A stretch of 64,000 nucleotides of DNA from Streptomyces sp. LaPpAH-108 (lineage in GTDB: Bacteria; Actinomycetota; Actinomycetes; Streptomycetales; Streptomycetaceae), in assembly GCF_000373625.1 (NCBI RefSeq), contig NZ_KB892000.1, positions 89,013 to 153,012 on the forward strand. Direction: 5' to 3'. Below the pieces are notes generated by a model, which worked only from the letters and a program-made list of their open reading frames with translations, had not been told where the DNA came from and made no database searches. Below, piece after piece: positions 46,111-54,584 of the stretch. Positions within the stretch are counted from its first letter, which is position 1. Each line of letters opens with the position of its first letter. Made by a program: the position numbers and the translations under genes.

Positions 46111-48147
46111 TCACTGCCTCCCCTGGCTCGTCGGGTCCTGCTGTGCGACCGCCCCCGGACGGCCGTCGTCCGCCTCGGGCGCCGGGCCCGGAGCGCTGTC
46201 GTCGGTGCGCCGGGCGCCGTTCGCGGGCCGGGGTACCACCCGGGCGCCGTTGCCGTTGCCGGGCAGCGCGGTCGGGTCGGCCGTGGCGACGGCCTGGCGC
46301 GGCGGCAGCGGGGCCCGCTGTGCCTCGGTCGCCTGCGCGGGCACGGTGGCCCGCTTCTGCGCCGCGCGCTCGCGACCGGTCTCCCGGTTGCGGCGCGAGT
46401 CCTTCGGTTCGAGCGGGATCGGTGAACCCCGCAGCGGCTCGTCGGCGGTCCGGGGCAGCGTCAGGCGGAACTGCGAGCCGCCGCCGGGCTCGCCCCACGC
46501 CTGGAGCCAGCCGCCGTGCAGCCGGGCGTCCTCCAGCGCGATGGACAGGCCGAGGCCGGTGCCACCGGTGGTACGCGCGCGTGCCGGGTCCGCACGCCAG
46601 AAGCGGCTGAAGACGCGGGTGGCCTCGCCGGGCTTGAGCCCGACGCCGTAGTCGCGCACCGCGACGGCGACCGCGCCGCCCGCCGCGGCCAGCTTGACCA
46701 CCACGTCCTTGCCCTCACCGTGCTCGACGGCATTGACGACCAGGTTGCGCAGCACCCGCTCGACGCGCCGGGCGTCCGCCTCGGCCACGACAGGCTGCTG
46801 GTCGCCGACGACGCGTATCCGCGTGCCCTTGCGCTCGGCCAGCGGCTCGGCGCCGCCGACCACCCGCCGTACGACCTCGCGCAGATCGATCGGCTCGGCC
46901 TCCAGGGCCGCCGCGCCCGCGTCGAAGCGGCTGATCTCCAGCAGGTCCGCGAGCAGCGACTCGAAACGGTCCAGCTGGTCGGCGAGCAGCTCGGCGGAGC
47001 GCGCGGTCACCGGATCGAAGTCCTCGCGCGCCTCATGGATGACGTCGGCGGCCATGCGCACGGTGGTCAGCGGGGTACGCAGCTCGTGCGAGACGTCGGA
47101 GACGAACCGCCGCTGCATCCGCGAAAGGTCCTCCAGCTGCTGGATCTTGAGCTGAAGGTTCTGCGCCATCTTGTTGAAGGCTTCACCGAGGCGCGCGATG
47201 TCGTCCTCGCCGGTGACCTTCATACGTTCCTGGAGCCGCCCGGCGGACAGCCGCTCCGCGACCCCGGCGGCCATCCGCACAGGAGTGACGACCTGCCGTA
47301 CGACGAGCCAGGCGATGGCTCCGAGCAGGACGACGACGAAGAGCCCGGCGGTCGCGAGGGTGCCCTTGACCAGGCTGAGGGACTTCTCCTCCTGCGTGAG
47401 CGGGAAGAGGTAGTACAGCTCGTAGGGGTGGCTGTTCGGGTCGTTGACCTGCTTGCCGATGACCAGCGCGGGCTGGGACTCCTTGCCGTTGCTGTAGACG
47501 ATGCGGGTGTAGCTCTGCGCGGCGGTCGTACTGCCGTTGACCCGCTCGCGCAGGGCCGCGGGCACGCTGTCGGTCGGGCTGACGTACCCCGAACCGCGCG
47601 GGCTGCGGCCACCGCCGCTGTCGTCGCCGACGGGCAGGGTCACCACGTCGAAGGCGCCCGCGCCGCCGCTGGACAGCGACTCCACGAGGTCGCTCATCCA
47701 CTGGATGACGTTCTGCGAGGGCTGTCCGTCGGTGCCGACGATGTCGCCGCCGGTACCGGTGCCGGTGGCGCCCGCGGCGGCCTCGTCGGCCTGCTGCCGG
47801 GCCACGGCGAAGCCGCCGGTGGCCTGGCTCTGGGATGCCTTCACCTTCGCGTCCAGCAGGCCGTTGCGCACCTGCCCGATGACGACGAAGCCGAGCAGCA
47901 GGACGACGCCCAGCGACATCAGCAGGGTCGTGGCGACGACCCGGAGCTGGATGTTGCGCCGCCACAGCCGCATGACGGGCAGCAGCGGGCGGCGCACCCA
48001 GCGCAGGAAGAGGCGCACGAACGGGCTGCGCTGGAGCCCGCCGCGCAACAGGCGCGCACGGCGCGAAGCGGTGGTGCTCCGGGCGGCCGGGCGCCCCGGA
48101 CGGGCGCCGGACCGGCCGGGAGCCGAAGCGGCGCTGTCCCCGGACAT
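46111..48147 (-). CDS. mtrB: MtrB sensor histidine kinase
   Basis: A 678-aa kinase with two membrane segments (about residues 72-94 and 285-305) bounding a large extracellular domain, then a HAMP domain. The HisKA box FVSDVSHELRTPLTTVRMAADV contains the phosphorylated His. The HATPase motifs are present (NLVVNAVEHGEG, VRDYGVGLKPGEA, GGTGLGLSIALEDA). A disordered C-terminal tail rich in Pro/Ala/Arg extends about 90 residues beyond the kinase. It starts 1 base after the mtrA stop. It senses envelope state and phosphorylates MtrA; in Streptomyces the pair coordinates development and secondary metabolism. Confidence 0.96.
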   Translation of the reverse strand: MSGDSAASAPGRSGARPGRPAARSTTASRRARLLRGGLQRSPFVRLFLRWVRRPLLPVMRLWRRNIQLRVVATTLLMSLGVVLLLGFVVIGQVRNGLLDAKVKASQSQATGGFAVARQQADEAAAGATGTGTGGDIVGTDGQPSQNVIQWMSDLVESLSSGGAGAFDVVTLPVGDDSGGGRSPRGSGYVSPTDSVPAALRERVNGSTTAAQSYTRIVYSNGKESQPALVIGKQVNDPNSHPYELYYLFPLTQEEKSLSLVKGTLATAGLFVVVLLGAIAWLVVRQVVTPVRMAAGVAERLSAGRLQERMKVTGEDDIARLGEAFNKMAQNLQLKIQQLEDLSRMQRRFVSDVSHELRTPLTTVRMAADVIHEAREDFDPVTARSAELLADQLDRFESLLADLLEISRFDAGAAALEAEPIDLREVVRRVVGGAEPLAERKGTRIRVVGDQQPVVAEADARRVERVLRNLVVNAVEHGEGKDVVVKLAAAGGAVAVAVRDYGVGLKPGEATRVFSRFWRADPARARTTGGTGLGLSIALEDARLHGGWLQAWGEPGGGSQFRLTLPRTADEPLRGSPIPLEPKDSRRNRETGRERAAQKRATVPAQATEAQRAPLPPRQAVATADPTALPGNGNGARVVPRPANGARRTDDSAPGPAPEADDGRPGAVAQQDPTSQGRQ

Positions 48148-48148
48148 G

Positions 48149-48838
48149 TCAGCTCGGTCCGGCCTTGTAACCGACGCCGCGTACGGTCACCACGATCTCG
48201 GGGCGCTCCGGGTCCTTCTCGACCTTGGAACGCAGCCGCTGCACATGGACGTTGACCAGACGGGTGTCGGCGGCGTGCCGGTAGCCCCACACCTGCTCCA
48301 GGAGCACCTCACGGGTGAACACCTGCCAGGGCTTGCGCGCGAGTGCGACCAGCAGGTCGAACTCCAGCGGGGTCAGCGCGATCGACTGCCCGTTGCGCTT
48401 CACGGAGTGCCCGGCCACGTCGATCACCAGGTCACCGATGGTGAGCTGCTCCGGCGCCGGCTCCTCCGACCTCCGCAGCCTGGCCCGGATCCGGGCCACC
48501 AGCTCCTTCGGCTTGAACGGCTTGACGATGTAGTCGTCGGCACCGGACTCCAGGCCCACGACCACATCGACGGTGTCGCTCTTCGCCGTGAGCATGACGA
48601 TGGGCACCCCGGACTCCGCCCGGATCAGCCGGCACACCTCGATGCCGTCCCGCCCGGGAAGCATCAGATCCAGCAGCACCAGATCCGGCTTCGACTCCCG
48701 GAAAGCGGCCAGCGCCTTGTCCCCGTCGGCTACGAAAGACGGCTCAAAACCTTCACCACGCAGCACAATGCCGAGCATCTCGGCCAGTGCGGTGTCGTCG
48801 TCGACGACAAGGACTCGTCCCTTCATAAACGACATCAT
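48149..48838 (-). CDS. mtrA: MtrA response regulator
   Basis: A 229-aa OmpR-type regulator. The receiver has VLVVDDDTALAEML and phospho-acceptor Asp57 in LVLLDLMLPGRDG. The DNA-binding domain has ALTPLEFDLLVALARKPWQVFTRE and ends RSKVEKDPERPEIVVTVRGVGYKAGPS. This is the near-invariant actinobacterial MtrA sequence. Tandem ATGs at 48838/48835 and another at 48826 are alternative starts. It is the first gene of the mtrAB-lpqB operon; upstream lies the left edge of the accessory island. Confidence 0.97.
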   Translation of the reverse strand: MMSFMKGRVLVVDDDTALAEMLGIVLRGEGFEPSFVADGDKALAAFRESKPDLVLLDLMLPGRDGIEVCRLIRAESGVPIVMLTAKSDTVDVVVGLESGADDYIVKPFKPKELVARIRARLRRSEEPAPEQLTIGDLVIDVAGHSVKRNGQSIALTPLEFDLLVALARKPWQVFTREVLLEQVWGYRHAADTRLVNVHVQRLRSKVEKDPERPEIVVTVRGVGYKAGPS

Positions 48839-49061
48839 CCCATTCTCGTAACGACGACAGAGGCGCAGGTGAGGCAGCTCACTGGCCTGTGACGATAGTC
48901 GTACCGAGGGGTCACTGTCTGCCCCTGTCCGCCGACGTTGATGTCAGCCAAGGATGTCAGGCGGTCGGGTAGCAACTAACCGCCTGTGCACCCTGCCTGC
49001 ATGATGAGGCGGCTGCGCCTCGGGATGCTGCATCAACCACTCACAGAGCGCTCGGGAGACC

Positions 49062-49649
49062 GTGAAACCTTACGCAATCGCCCTGATCGCCGTCGCAGGC
49101 ACGCTATTGGGAAGCCTCGTTGGCTACGCGCTGCAACGTCTCCAATCCCAAGAGCAACGTCGATGGCAAACATCGGACCTGGCTCGCCAGGAGACGCTGG
49201 CGCTCATCCAGTCGACCTCTGCCACATTTGACCAGCGAGAGGCCATGCTGTGGCAAGAACGGCGGCAGCTCTACATACGCTTTCTCGCAGTGATCGACGA
49301 CTGGGAGCGCATCCTCCGGGACCTCTGCGGCCAAGGCGGAATGCCGAACCACCCTGACATCCAGACTTCAGAGGATGTCCGCCTTGCGTCACCCATCGCG
49401 GCAGCACACTTGGATGCTTCTCGCCTCTTCTCCAAGTGCGACGTCGAAATGACCATGCTCGCTGGCACCCCAGTGTTGTCCGCACTGGGCGACCTTCGGA
49501 CTCGCATGTACGACGCTGCCCGATCAGCCTTAACCGGGGATAACAAGTTGTCCGAGCTGGCTGCACAACGAGGACGCCTAGTGCAGGCCATGCGGCATGA
49601 AATGACCACGTCTTTCGTAGGAGATCGTCACGCGCCTCGCGACAGCTGA
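49062..49649 (+). CDS. Hypothetical membrane-anchored coiled-coil protein
   Basis: A 195-aa protein that I do not recognise. It has one N-terminal membrane segment (AIALIAVAGTLLGSLVGYAL) and then a long, charged, helical region (QRLQSQEQRRWQTSDLARQE onward). GTG 49062 follows GGGAG with good spacing. Its GC content is visibly lower than the core genes and it has a TTA codon at 49530-49532 (codon 157), so translation probably depends on the bldA tRNA. It is the first gene of the inserted island and stands alone. Confidence 0.72.
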   Translation: MKPYAIALIAVAGTLLGSLVGYALQRLQSQEQRRWQTSDLARQETLALIQSTSATFDQREAMLWQERRQLYIRFLAVIDDWERILRDLCGQGGMPNHPDIQTSEDVRLASPIAAAHLDASRLFSKCDVEMTMLAGTPVLSALGDLRTRMYDAARSALTGDNKLSELAAQRGRLVQAMRHEMTTSFVGDRHAPRDS

Positions 49650-50045
49650 GGCTCGCATCAGCACCTACCACTCACCCAATCCCATCCCGTCTGCCGTCGG
49701 CCCACCCACCGTGGAGCGGGCGTGGTCCCTGGCGTCCAGGTGTAGCGCGCCGCTCTCGGGATGAGCGGCCACATCAGGCACGTGCCCCATGTGCACAAGC
49801 TCTGCCCTTCACTCCAGCCGATCACGACCGTGGTTACCTCTCGACTGACCGCGCAATACATCGATGTCCAACACCGACGCAAGCAGCCCGCACCCGTGTG
49901 ACCAGAAGGCATATGTGGGGTCTACGCCAGTAAGGCCAGTCTGTAGACGGTGGTGTACTCGGTCGATCCTCGAAGGCCAGCAACGTGCCGCGGCCGTCGT
50001 CGCACGCCTACCCCGGGGTGACAGCACAACCTTTACGCTCGGGAC
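49650..50045. other. 396-bp gap in the island
   Basis: I see no gene here. Short frames lack codon bias and ribosome sites, and no tRNA cloverleaf or inverted-repeat ends of a mobile element were recognised. It may contain decayed sequence. Confidence 0.45.
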
Positions 50046-50546
50046 ATGGCTAATCAGCGTCGGGACGCCGCCGAGGTGCGGGCGAGCGCCCTCGCGTCGG
50101 GGGTGCGGTTGCGCATCATCCGGCTCACGCGCACGCAGGCTATGACGAACAAGGAGCTGGCCGAGCGGCTGGACAGGGATCCGGCGACCACGCTTCACCA
50201 CGTACGCAAACTGGTGGACGCGGGCTTCCTGGAGCCACAGGCCCCGCGCCGGGGGAACCGGGGCGCCAAGGAGATTCCCTATCGCTCCAAGGGTCTGCCC
50301 TGGGCCCGCGGCCCCGAGAACGAAGGCGCCATCGCCGAGGCGATGTTGGCAGCCTTTCTCTCCGAGGCGGGCGAACTCGACATGAAGGACGTTCACCAGG
50401 CCCGCTTCGTACTGGACCTCACCCCGGAGCGGCGAGCGGAGTACGAACGGCGGCTGGAGGAACTCTTCGAGGAGTTCGACCATGACGCCCCCACACCGGA
50501 CACCGAGCGGACGGCGGTGTACATCGCCGTCTACCCGAGCCTGTGA
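50046..50546 (+). CDS. ArsR-like winged-helix regulator
   Basis: A 166-aa protein with an N-terminal winged helix (LRIIRLTRTQAMTNKELAERL, then DPATTLHHVRKLVDAGFLEPQ) and a C-terminal helical part ending ERTAVYIAVYPSL. It belongs to the ArsR-type group that often accompanies MFS exporters in Streptomyces. It has no metal-binding cysteines. It converges on the MFS gene with only 3 bases between their stops. A regulatory link with that transporter is likely but not shown. Confidence 0.88.
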   Translation: MANQRRDAAEVRASALASGVRLRIIRLTRTQAMTNKELAERLDRDPATTLHHVRKLVDAGFLEPQAPRRGNRGAKEIPYRSKGLPWARGPENEGAIAEAMLAAFLSEAGELDMKDVHQARFVLDLTPERRAEYERRLEELFEEFDHDAPTPDTERTAVYIAVYPSL

Positions 50547-50549
50547 GGC

Positions 50550-51806
50550 TCAGGTACGGGCAAGGGCTTCCCCCTCCTGAACCATTGGAAACTCCCGCAG
50601 GGTGCGCAGCGGGGACAGCAGGAGTGGCAGGGGAGTCAGGGCAAGCACGGAACACGCGACCCACAGCGTGGTCCGGACGCCGATCCAGCTCCCGAGGGCA
50701 CCGCCCAGCAGGCCGCCCACGGGCATCGCACCCCACGTGATGAAGCGTACGGTGGCGTTGACCCGCCCCAGCAGCCGGTCAGGGCAAATGGCCTGCCGAT
50801 AGCTGACGTTGACGACGTTGAAGACCGTGGTGCCGTACGCCCTCAGCGCGAGACCGAGTACACAGAGGACGGTCAGCCAGCCTGGCTCGGCAAGGGGCAC
50901 GACCAGCGCCAGGGGCGAAATAACCAGCGGAATCAGCCAGACGGCACGGACAGGACCGATCCACTTAGCGCAGCGACCGGCACTGAGCGCCCCCACCAGC
51001 CCGCCCACACTGCTCAACGCCAGAACCATCCCGACCGCACCCGGCGTCAGACCGAGATCCCGGGTGAGGAAGAGGATCTGCATCGAGACCAGAACCGTGA
51101 CCGCCAGATTGGAGAGCGCGGTGGAAAGAGTGATGGCCCGCAAAGACGTCTCTCCGAGTACGAACTTCAGCCCTTCTTTCACCAGTGCGCCCACCCGACC
51201 CCCACCACGCCCCACAGGCCTGGGTTCCGCAGTCCGGATACGGAGCAGCAGGAGGCCGGAGAGCAGATAGCTGATGGCCGTCGTGAGGGCGGCACTCGCC
51301 GCCCCCACCAACTGCGCGAGCCCGCCCCCGACACCAGGGCCGACGACCTCGGCAGCGGAAAGACTCGACTGGAGCCGGGTGTTGCCCTCCATGAGCTGAC
51401 CGCGCCCGACCAGGGACGGCAGATAGGACTGATAGGCCACATCGAACAGCACCGTAGCCACACTCACGAGCAGAGCCACCCCGATGAGCTGCACAAACGT
51501 CAGCGCCTCAGCCCAGGCGGCGATCGGGACACTGACCAGCAACACCGCCCGCCCGAGATCGGCCGCCACCATCACCGGTTTCCGCCGCACCCGGTCCACC
51601 AACACCCCGGCAGGCAACCCGACCAGCAAAAACGCCGCCGTCCCCGCCGCCGTCAACACCCCCATCTCCCACGCCGACGCCCCCAACACCGTCACCGCCA
51701 GCAACGGCAGCACCGTCTGCCCCACATACGTCCCGAACTGCCCAACCGTCTGCCCCGCCCACAACCGACGGAACTCCTGATGCCACCAGAGAGAGTCTCG
51801 ACGCAT
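50550..51806 (-). CDS. MFS transporter (drug-efflux-like)
   Basis: About 418 aa with twelve hydrophobic segments. It starts RRDSLWWHQEFRRLWAGQTVGQFGTYV, a beginning typical of the MFS_3 (enterobactin-exporter-like) group. LLVGLPAGVLVDRVRRKPVM is the conserved loop between segments 2 and 3. ATG 51806 is preferred; ATG 51818 and a TTG at 51842 are in frame. It pairs with the ArsR-like gene. It could export the product of the neighbouring peptide cluster, but the convergent arrangement with its own regulator suggests an independent unit. Confidence 0.88.
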   Translation of the reverse strand: MRRDSLWWHQEFRRLWAGQTVGQFGTYVGQTVLPLLAVTVLGASAWEMGVLTAAGTAAFLLVGLPAGVLVDRVRRKPVMVAADLGRAVLLVSVPIAAWAEALTFVQLIGVALLVSVATVLFDVAYQSYLPSLVGRGQLMEGNTRLQSSLSAAEVVGPGVGGGLAQLVGAASAALTTAISYLLSGLLLLRIRTAEPRPVGRGGGRVGALVKEGLKFVLGETSLRAITLSTALSNLAVTVLVSMQILFLTRDLGLTPGAVGMVLALSSVGGLVGALSAGRCAKWIGPVRAVWLIPLVISPLALVVPLAEPGWLTVLCVLGLALRAYGTTVFNVVNVSYRQAICPDRLLGRVNATVRFITWGAMPVGGLLGGALGSWIGVRTTLWVACSVLALTPLPLLLSPLRTLREFPMVQEGEALART

Positions 51807-51842
51807 GGCGGCCAGCATGACCAAGCGATTGGAAATCGGCAA

Positions 51843-52348
51843 TCACTTGCGCGAAACCCGCCGTGGGCAACTTCGTTGAGCGCACACCGTGCATCGCGCG
51901 TCACCCCGAAGACACCCCGAGGACTCCAGTGATGCCATCCGGTCATCTCGGCGACCCCGCTCACCAACCTTCACCGGAGAACAACGGACCGGCCCGCTAC
52001 CTGCTTCGACACCATTCGGTCCCCCTTCCTTGCGATCGAGAGCTTCCGTCACCAGGGTCAGATTCACCCACCGCATAAGCAGTGATGACACCTCCACTCG
52101 TTGCACGTCAGTGGAATATTTACCCACCACCGACCCGGCGAGATACGAGGATCAGACCAATGGCCTGAATGCACCCTTCTGCCACTGCATACACCTCGCA
52201 CCCCACAGGCACCCTTGCCACAAGGTAACGGATGACCGATAGTAAAACCGCGCCAATCCACCCCAATATCGCCGTAATTTTGCGAAACCGGAAGATATGA
52301 CTCGGATCTCGCTTCGCAAAATTCTGTGACTGGATCGAGGTAGCAGGA
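51843..52348. other. About 500-bp gap upstream of the SARP gene
   Basis: No convincing gene. The base composition is closer to 55% GC than the surrounding chromosome. It should contain the SARP promoter; a GAGG at 52337-52340 serves as its ribosome site. No repeat array or mobile-element end recognised. Confidence 0.45.
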
Positions 52349-53200
52349 GTGACAGAAGTTCGGAGTTCTGATCGCATCCGGATCGACATGCTGGGGTCAC
52401 TCCGGCTGACAACAGGCACAGATTCCCGCCACTCTGCTCGACTCACCGCACCAAAACCACGCCAGATGATCGCCTTGCTCGCCCTGCAGTCGAACCGAAC
52501 GGTTCCTCTTGCTGCGATGTCCCGGGAACTATGGGGCGAACGGCCACCGGTGAGCATGCGGACCGCACTCCAAACCTATATCGTCCAGCTTCGCAAGTTC
52601 CTGGCCCGCATTCTTGGATGGTCAACAAAAGTAGTGGCAGAAAGGATCCTGGTAACCAAGCAGGACGGCTATCAGTTCAATGTGGAGCGCGGAGATCTGG
52701 ACGTTCATGAATTTGAACGTCTCGCGTCCGCAGGCAACAGGGCACTGAGTCAGGGAGACGACAGGCTGGCCGAACGGCTACTGACTGCGTCATTAGATAT
52801 TTGGCGAGGGCAACCGCTGGCGGACATACAGGCAGGTCCACTCCTCGAACCGGCCGTGACGTACCTGGAAGAGAGTCGACTTACGGTCCTGCAGCAACGC
52901 GTCGAGGTCAAATTCCGTCTCGGCCTCCACCACGAGCTGCCTGCGGAACTCGCAGTCCTGGTATCGGAATACCCGACCAACGAGCTATTCCACGCCCAGT
53001 ACATGCTCGCACTTTACCGATGCGGGCGGTGCGCCGAAGCACTGGACGCCTACCAACGGCTGCGGGAGTTTCTTGTAGAGGAGCTCGGAATTGACCCTTC
53101 GCTGAAGGTTCAACGATTACATCGCGCCATGCTCGACGCGGACTCGACGCTCGATGGAACGGCGGGTTTCATGGCATGTACAGCTGTCCAACCAGGGTGA
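52349..53200 (+). CDS. SARP-family pathway activator
   Basis: A 283-aa Streptomyces antibiotic regulatory protein. It has an OmpR-like DNA-binding domain (about 10-110, with RIDMLGSLRLTT, PRQMIALLALQSN, WGERPPVSMRTALQTYIVQLRK) and then a bacterial transcriptional activation domain (about 115-265: DVHEFERLASAGNRAL, DIWRGQPLADI, FHAQYMLALYRCGRCAEALDAYQRLR, LVEELGIDPS). There is no ATPase extension, so it is the small type. Two TTA codons at 52793-52795 (codon 149) and 53117-53119 (codon 257) make it a strong candidate for bldA control. It lies 119 bp upstream of the pentapeptide gene, with SARP-type direct repeats in that gap. Confidence 0.95.
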   Translation: MTEVRSSDRIRIDMLGSLRLTTGTDSRHSARLTAPKPRQMIALLALQSNRTVPLAAMSRELWGERPPVSMRTALQTYIVQLRKFLARILGWSTKVVAERILVTKQDGYQFNVERGDLDVHEFERLASAGNRALSQGDDRLAERLLTASLDIWRGQPLADIQAGPLLEPAVTYLEESRLTVLQQRVEVKFRLGLHHELPAELAVLVSEYPTNELFHAQYMLALYRCGRCAEALDAYQRLREFLVEELGIDPSLKVQRLHRAMLDADSTLDGTAGFMACTAVQPG

Positions 53201-53210
53201 AGACAGCTGA

Positions 53211-53254
53211 TTTGGCTACTCTTTGACCGCTCCTTGATCGGGGGCTGCAAGTAT
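53211..53254 (+). promoter_or_regulatory. SARP-type heptamer direct repeats and promoter of the peptide operon
   Basis: Three heptamers lie at exact 11-bp intervals: TTTGGCT (53211-53217), TTTGACC (53222-53228) and CTTGATC (53233-53239). The last two lie in adjacent 11-mers that match at 9 of 11 positions. Eight bases after the third comes CAAGTAT (53248-53254), a possible -10. Known SARP operators have heptamer repeats at 11-bp spacing with the last one 8 bp from the -10, so this fits the rule closely. The upstream gene encodes the matching SARP. Confidence 0.72.
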
Positions 53255-53319
53255 CAACGAGCGCTTGAAGCACGTTTCACAAGCGCGATGAGAAAGAACC
53301 CAAACGAAAGGAGCTCATC

Positions 53320-53337
53320 ATGCGTTACGCATACTGA
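53320..53337 (+). CDS. Minimal RiPP precursor candidate, pentapeptide Met-Arg-Tyr-Ala-Tyr
   Basis: An 18-bp gene reading ATG CGT TAC GCA TAC TGA. It has a perfect Shine-Dalgarno AAAGGAG (53307-53313) at a 6-base spacing, the best ribosome site in the island. The Met-Arg-Tyr start is the one shown by biarylitide precursors (MRYYH type), whose P450 crosslinks residue 3 to residue 5. Here both positions are Tyr, so a Tyr-Tyr crosslinked Y-A-Y core is predicted (inference). Two P450 genes follow directly. A longer overlapping frame exists (53288-53422) but lacks a ribosome site and codon bias. No product has been shown. Confidence 0.75.
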   Translation: MRYAY

Positions 53338-53344
53338 TCCTCCG

Positions 53345-53377
53345 GTCGGGGGTGCCGATCACATTGGCACCCCCGAC
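53345..53377 (+). terminator. Perfect 12-bp hairpin between peptide gene and first P450
   Basis: GTCGGGGGTGCC at 53345-53356 pairs perfectly with 53366-53377 around the 9-base loop GATCACATT. It begins 7 bases after the pentapeptide stop codon. There is no U-run, so it may act as a partial terminator or 3' stabiliser that keeps precursor mRNA more abundant than the enzyme mRNA, a common arrangement in RiPP operons (inference). Confidence 0.75.
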
Positions 53378-53421
53378 AGTCACGTCGCGGCCACAGCAGA
53401 CCCTTCCGAACGGGGTACGTG

Positions 53422-54570
53422 ATGGATTATGACCCACTGAGCCCAGCCGCAATCAACGATCCGTACCCGATATATTCGAAGCTGCGGGAGTCTTCTCCAG
53501 TATTTTGGAGTAGGCGCTTGAATTCCTGGGTGTTAACGCGATATCGCGATTGCCTGCCACTCCTCACCGATGCGGAGACTTTCGCCAGCGACTGGACGAG
53601 GGCCGGGCATGAGGAATCAGGATCGGCTGCCAGCCTTCAGGAACTGGATCCTCCGGAGCACACGCCCATTCGACGACTGTTCACAGTGGCCATACGCAAC
53701 CAGCAGCTCGACCGGATCGGCTCCAACGTCCGTGACCTGGCCGACTCGATCATCAGTCGTCGGTCGAGAAGCTCCGTCAGCTTTGACTTCACAGCCGAAG
53801 TGGCCCGCCCTGCCGCACTTCTCGGCGTGTGCGAACTGCTAGGGATCGAAAAGCCGCCAGTACACAGCTTCGCTGCTCTGGCGGACGCGATGACTCGGGG
53901 AATGGACGCAGGACTGCTTCCTGAGGTGCTCGCACCGGCACTCGCGGCGCGGACGGAGCTGAATCGCCGGATCGCCGACTGGTTCGATGCCTGTGACGAC
54001 CAGGGGTTGCTCAGCGAAGTACTGACCGGAGCGCAGAACGCGGGAATACCGCGGGAAGCCGTCTGGAATAGCGCGCGGGTACTCTTCCTGGCCGGGTTCA
54101 GTACAGCTGTGGGCGCTGCGGCCAACGCCGTGCTGGCTTTGGCAACCCACCCCGACGCGTTCGAGGAGCTGCGTGGGTCCGATGCCCTACGGAGCGGGGT
54201 GGACGAATTCATGCGCTTCGACGGCCCGGTCCAGGGTACGACCAGAGCCTGCGTGCATGAGACACAGATCGGCGATGTCACGATCACGCGGGGCGACCTG
54301 GTCACGGCCCTGCTGGGTTCGGCGAATCGCGACCCGGAGATGTTCAAGAATCCGGACGAACTCGTCCTGACCAGAGAACCAAATCGGCATCTGGCCCTTG
54401 GCTGGGGGATTCACGGATGCTCGGGAGCCATTCTCGCACGGATCATGATCCGTGCGCTCTTGGAAAGTTTGATACAGAACCGGGGGCGTCTATCTCTCGC
54501 GGAACCCCCCGAGAGGCTTCCTCGGGCCACTCTTCGCTATCCAGACCGGCTTCCGCTGTCCTTTCGCTGA
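53422..54570 (+). CDS. Cytochrome P450 (candidate peptide crosslinking enzyme 1)
   Basis: A 382-aa bacterial P450. His80 lies in the C-helix DPPEHTPIRRLF. The I-helix reads FLAGFSTAVGAA, with Ser where an acidic residue usually precedes the Thr. The K-helix ExxR is Glu262-Phe-Met-Arg265, and the haem loop LGWGIHGCSGAIL has Cys333. ATG 53422 has GGGG 6 bases upstream; GTG 53419 is an alternative. A TTA codon at 53533-53535 (codon 38) suggests bldA dependence. It follows the pentapeptide gene by 84 bp and precedes a related P450 by 14 bp. Because minimal biarylitide clusters are one pentapeptide plus one P450, crosslinking of the peptide is the leading hypothesis. Confidence 0.9.
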   Translation: MDYDPLSPAAINDPYPIYSKLRESSPVFWSRRLNSWVLTRYRDCLPLLTDAETFASDWTRAGHEESGSAASLQELDPPEHTPIRRLFTVAIRNQQLDRIGSNVRDLADSIISRRSRSSVSFDFTAEVARPAALLGVCELLGIEKPPVHSFAALADAMTRGMDAGLLPEVLAPALAARTELNRRIADWFDACDDQGLLSEVLTGAQNAGIPREAVWNSARVLFLAGFSTAVGAAANAVLALATHPDAFEELRGSDALRSGVDEFMRFDGPVQGTTRACVHETQIGDVTITRGDLVTALLGSANRDPEMFKNPDELVLTREPNRHLALGWGIHGCSGAILARIMIRALLESLIQNRGRLSLAEPPERLPRATLRYPDRLPLSFR

Positions 54571-54584
54571 TTGGAGACGCGGCT

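Noticed and set aside
49650..50045. Possible tRNA or attachment site at the island's left part
   Set aside because: No cloverleaf, CCA-adjacent stem or matching direct repeat could be found by reading.
50550..51806. MFS transporter as dedicated exporter of the peptide product
   Set aside because: It converges on its own ArsR-like regulator and is separated from the SARP by 500 bp, so membership of the cluster is not supported.
53288..53422. 44-residue open frame overlapping the pentapeptide gene, its stop overlapping the P450 start
   Set aside because: It has no Shine-Dalgarno, no third-position GC bias, and runs through the hairpin; the MRYAY frame has a perfect ribosome site. Translational coupling through its stop cannot be wholly excluded.
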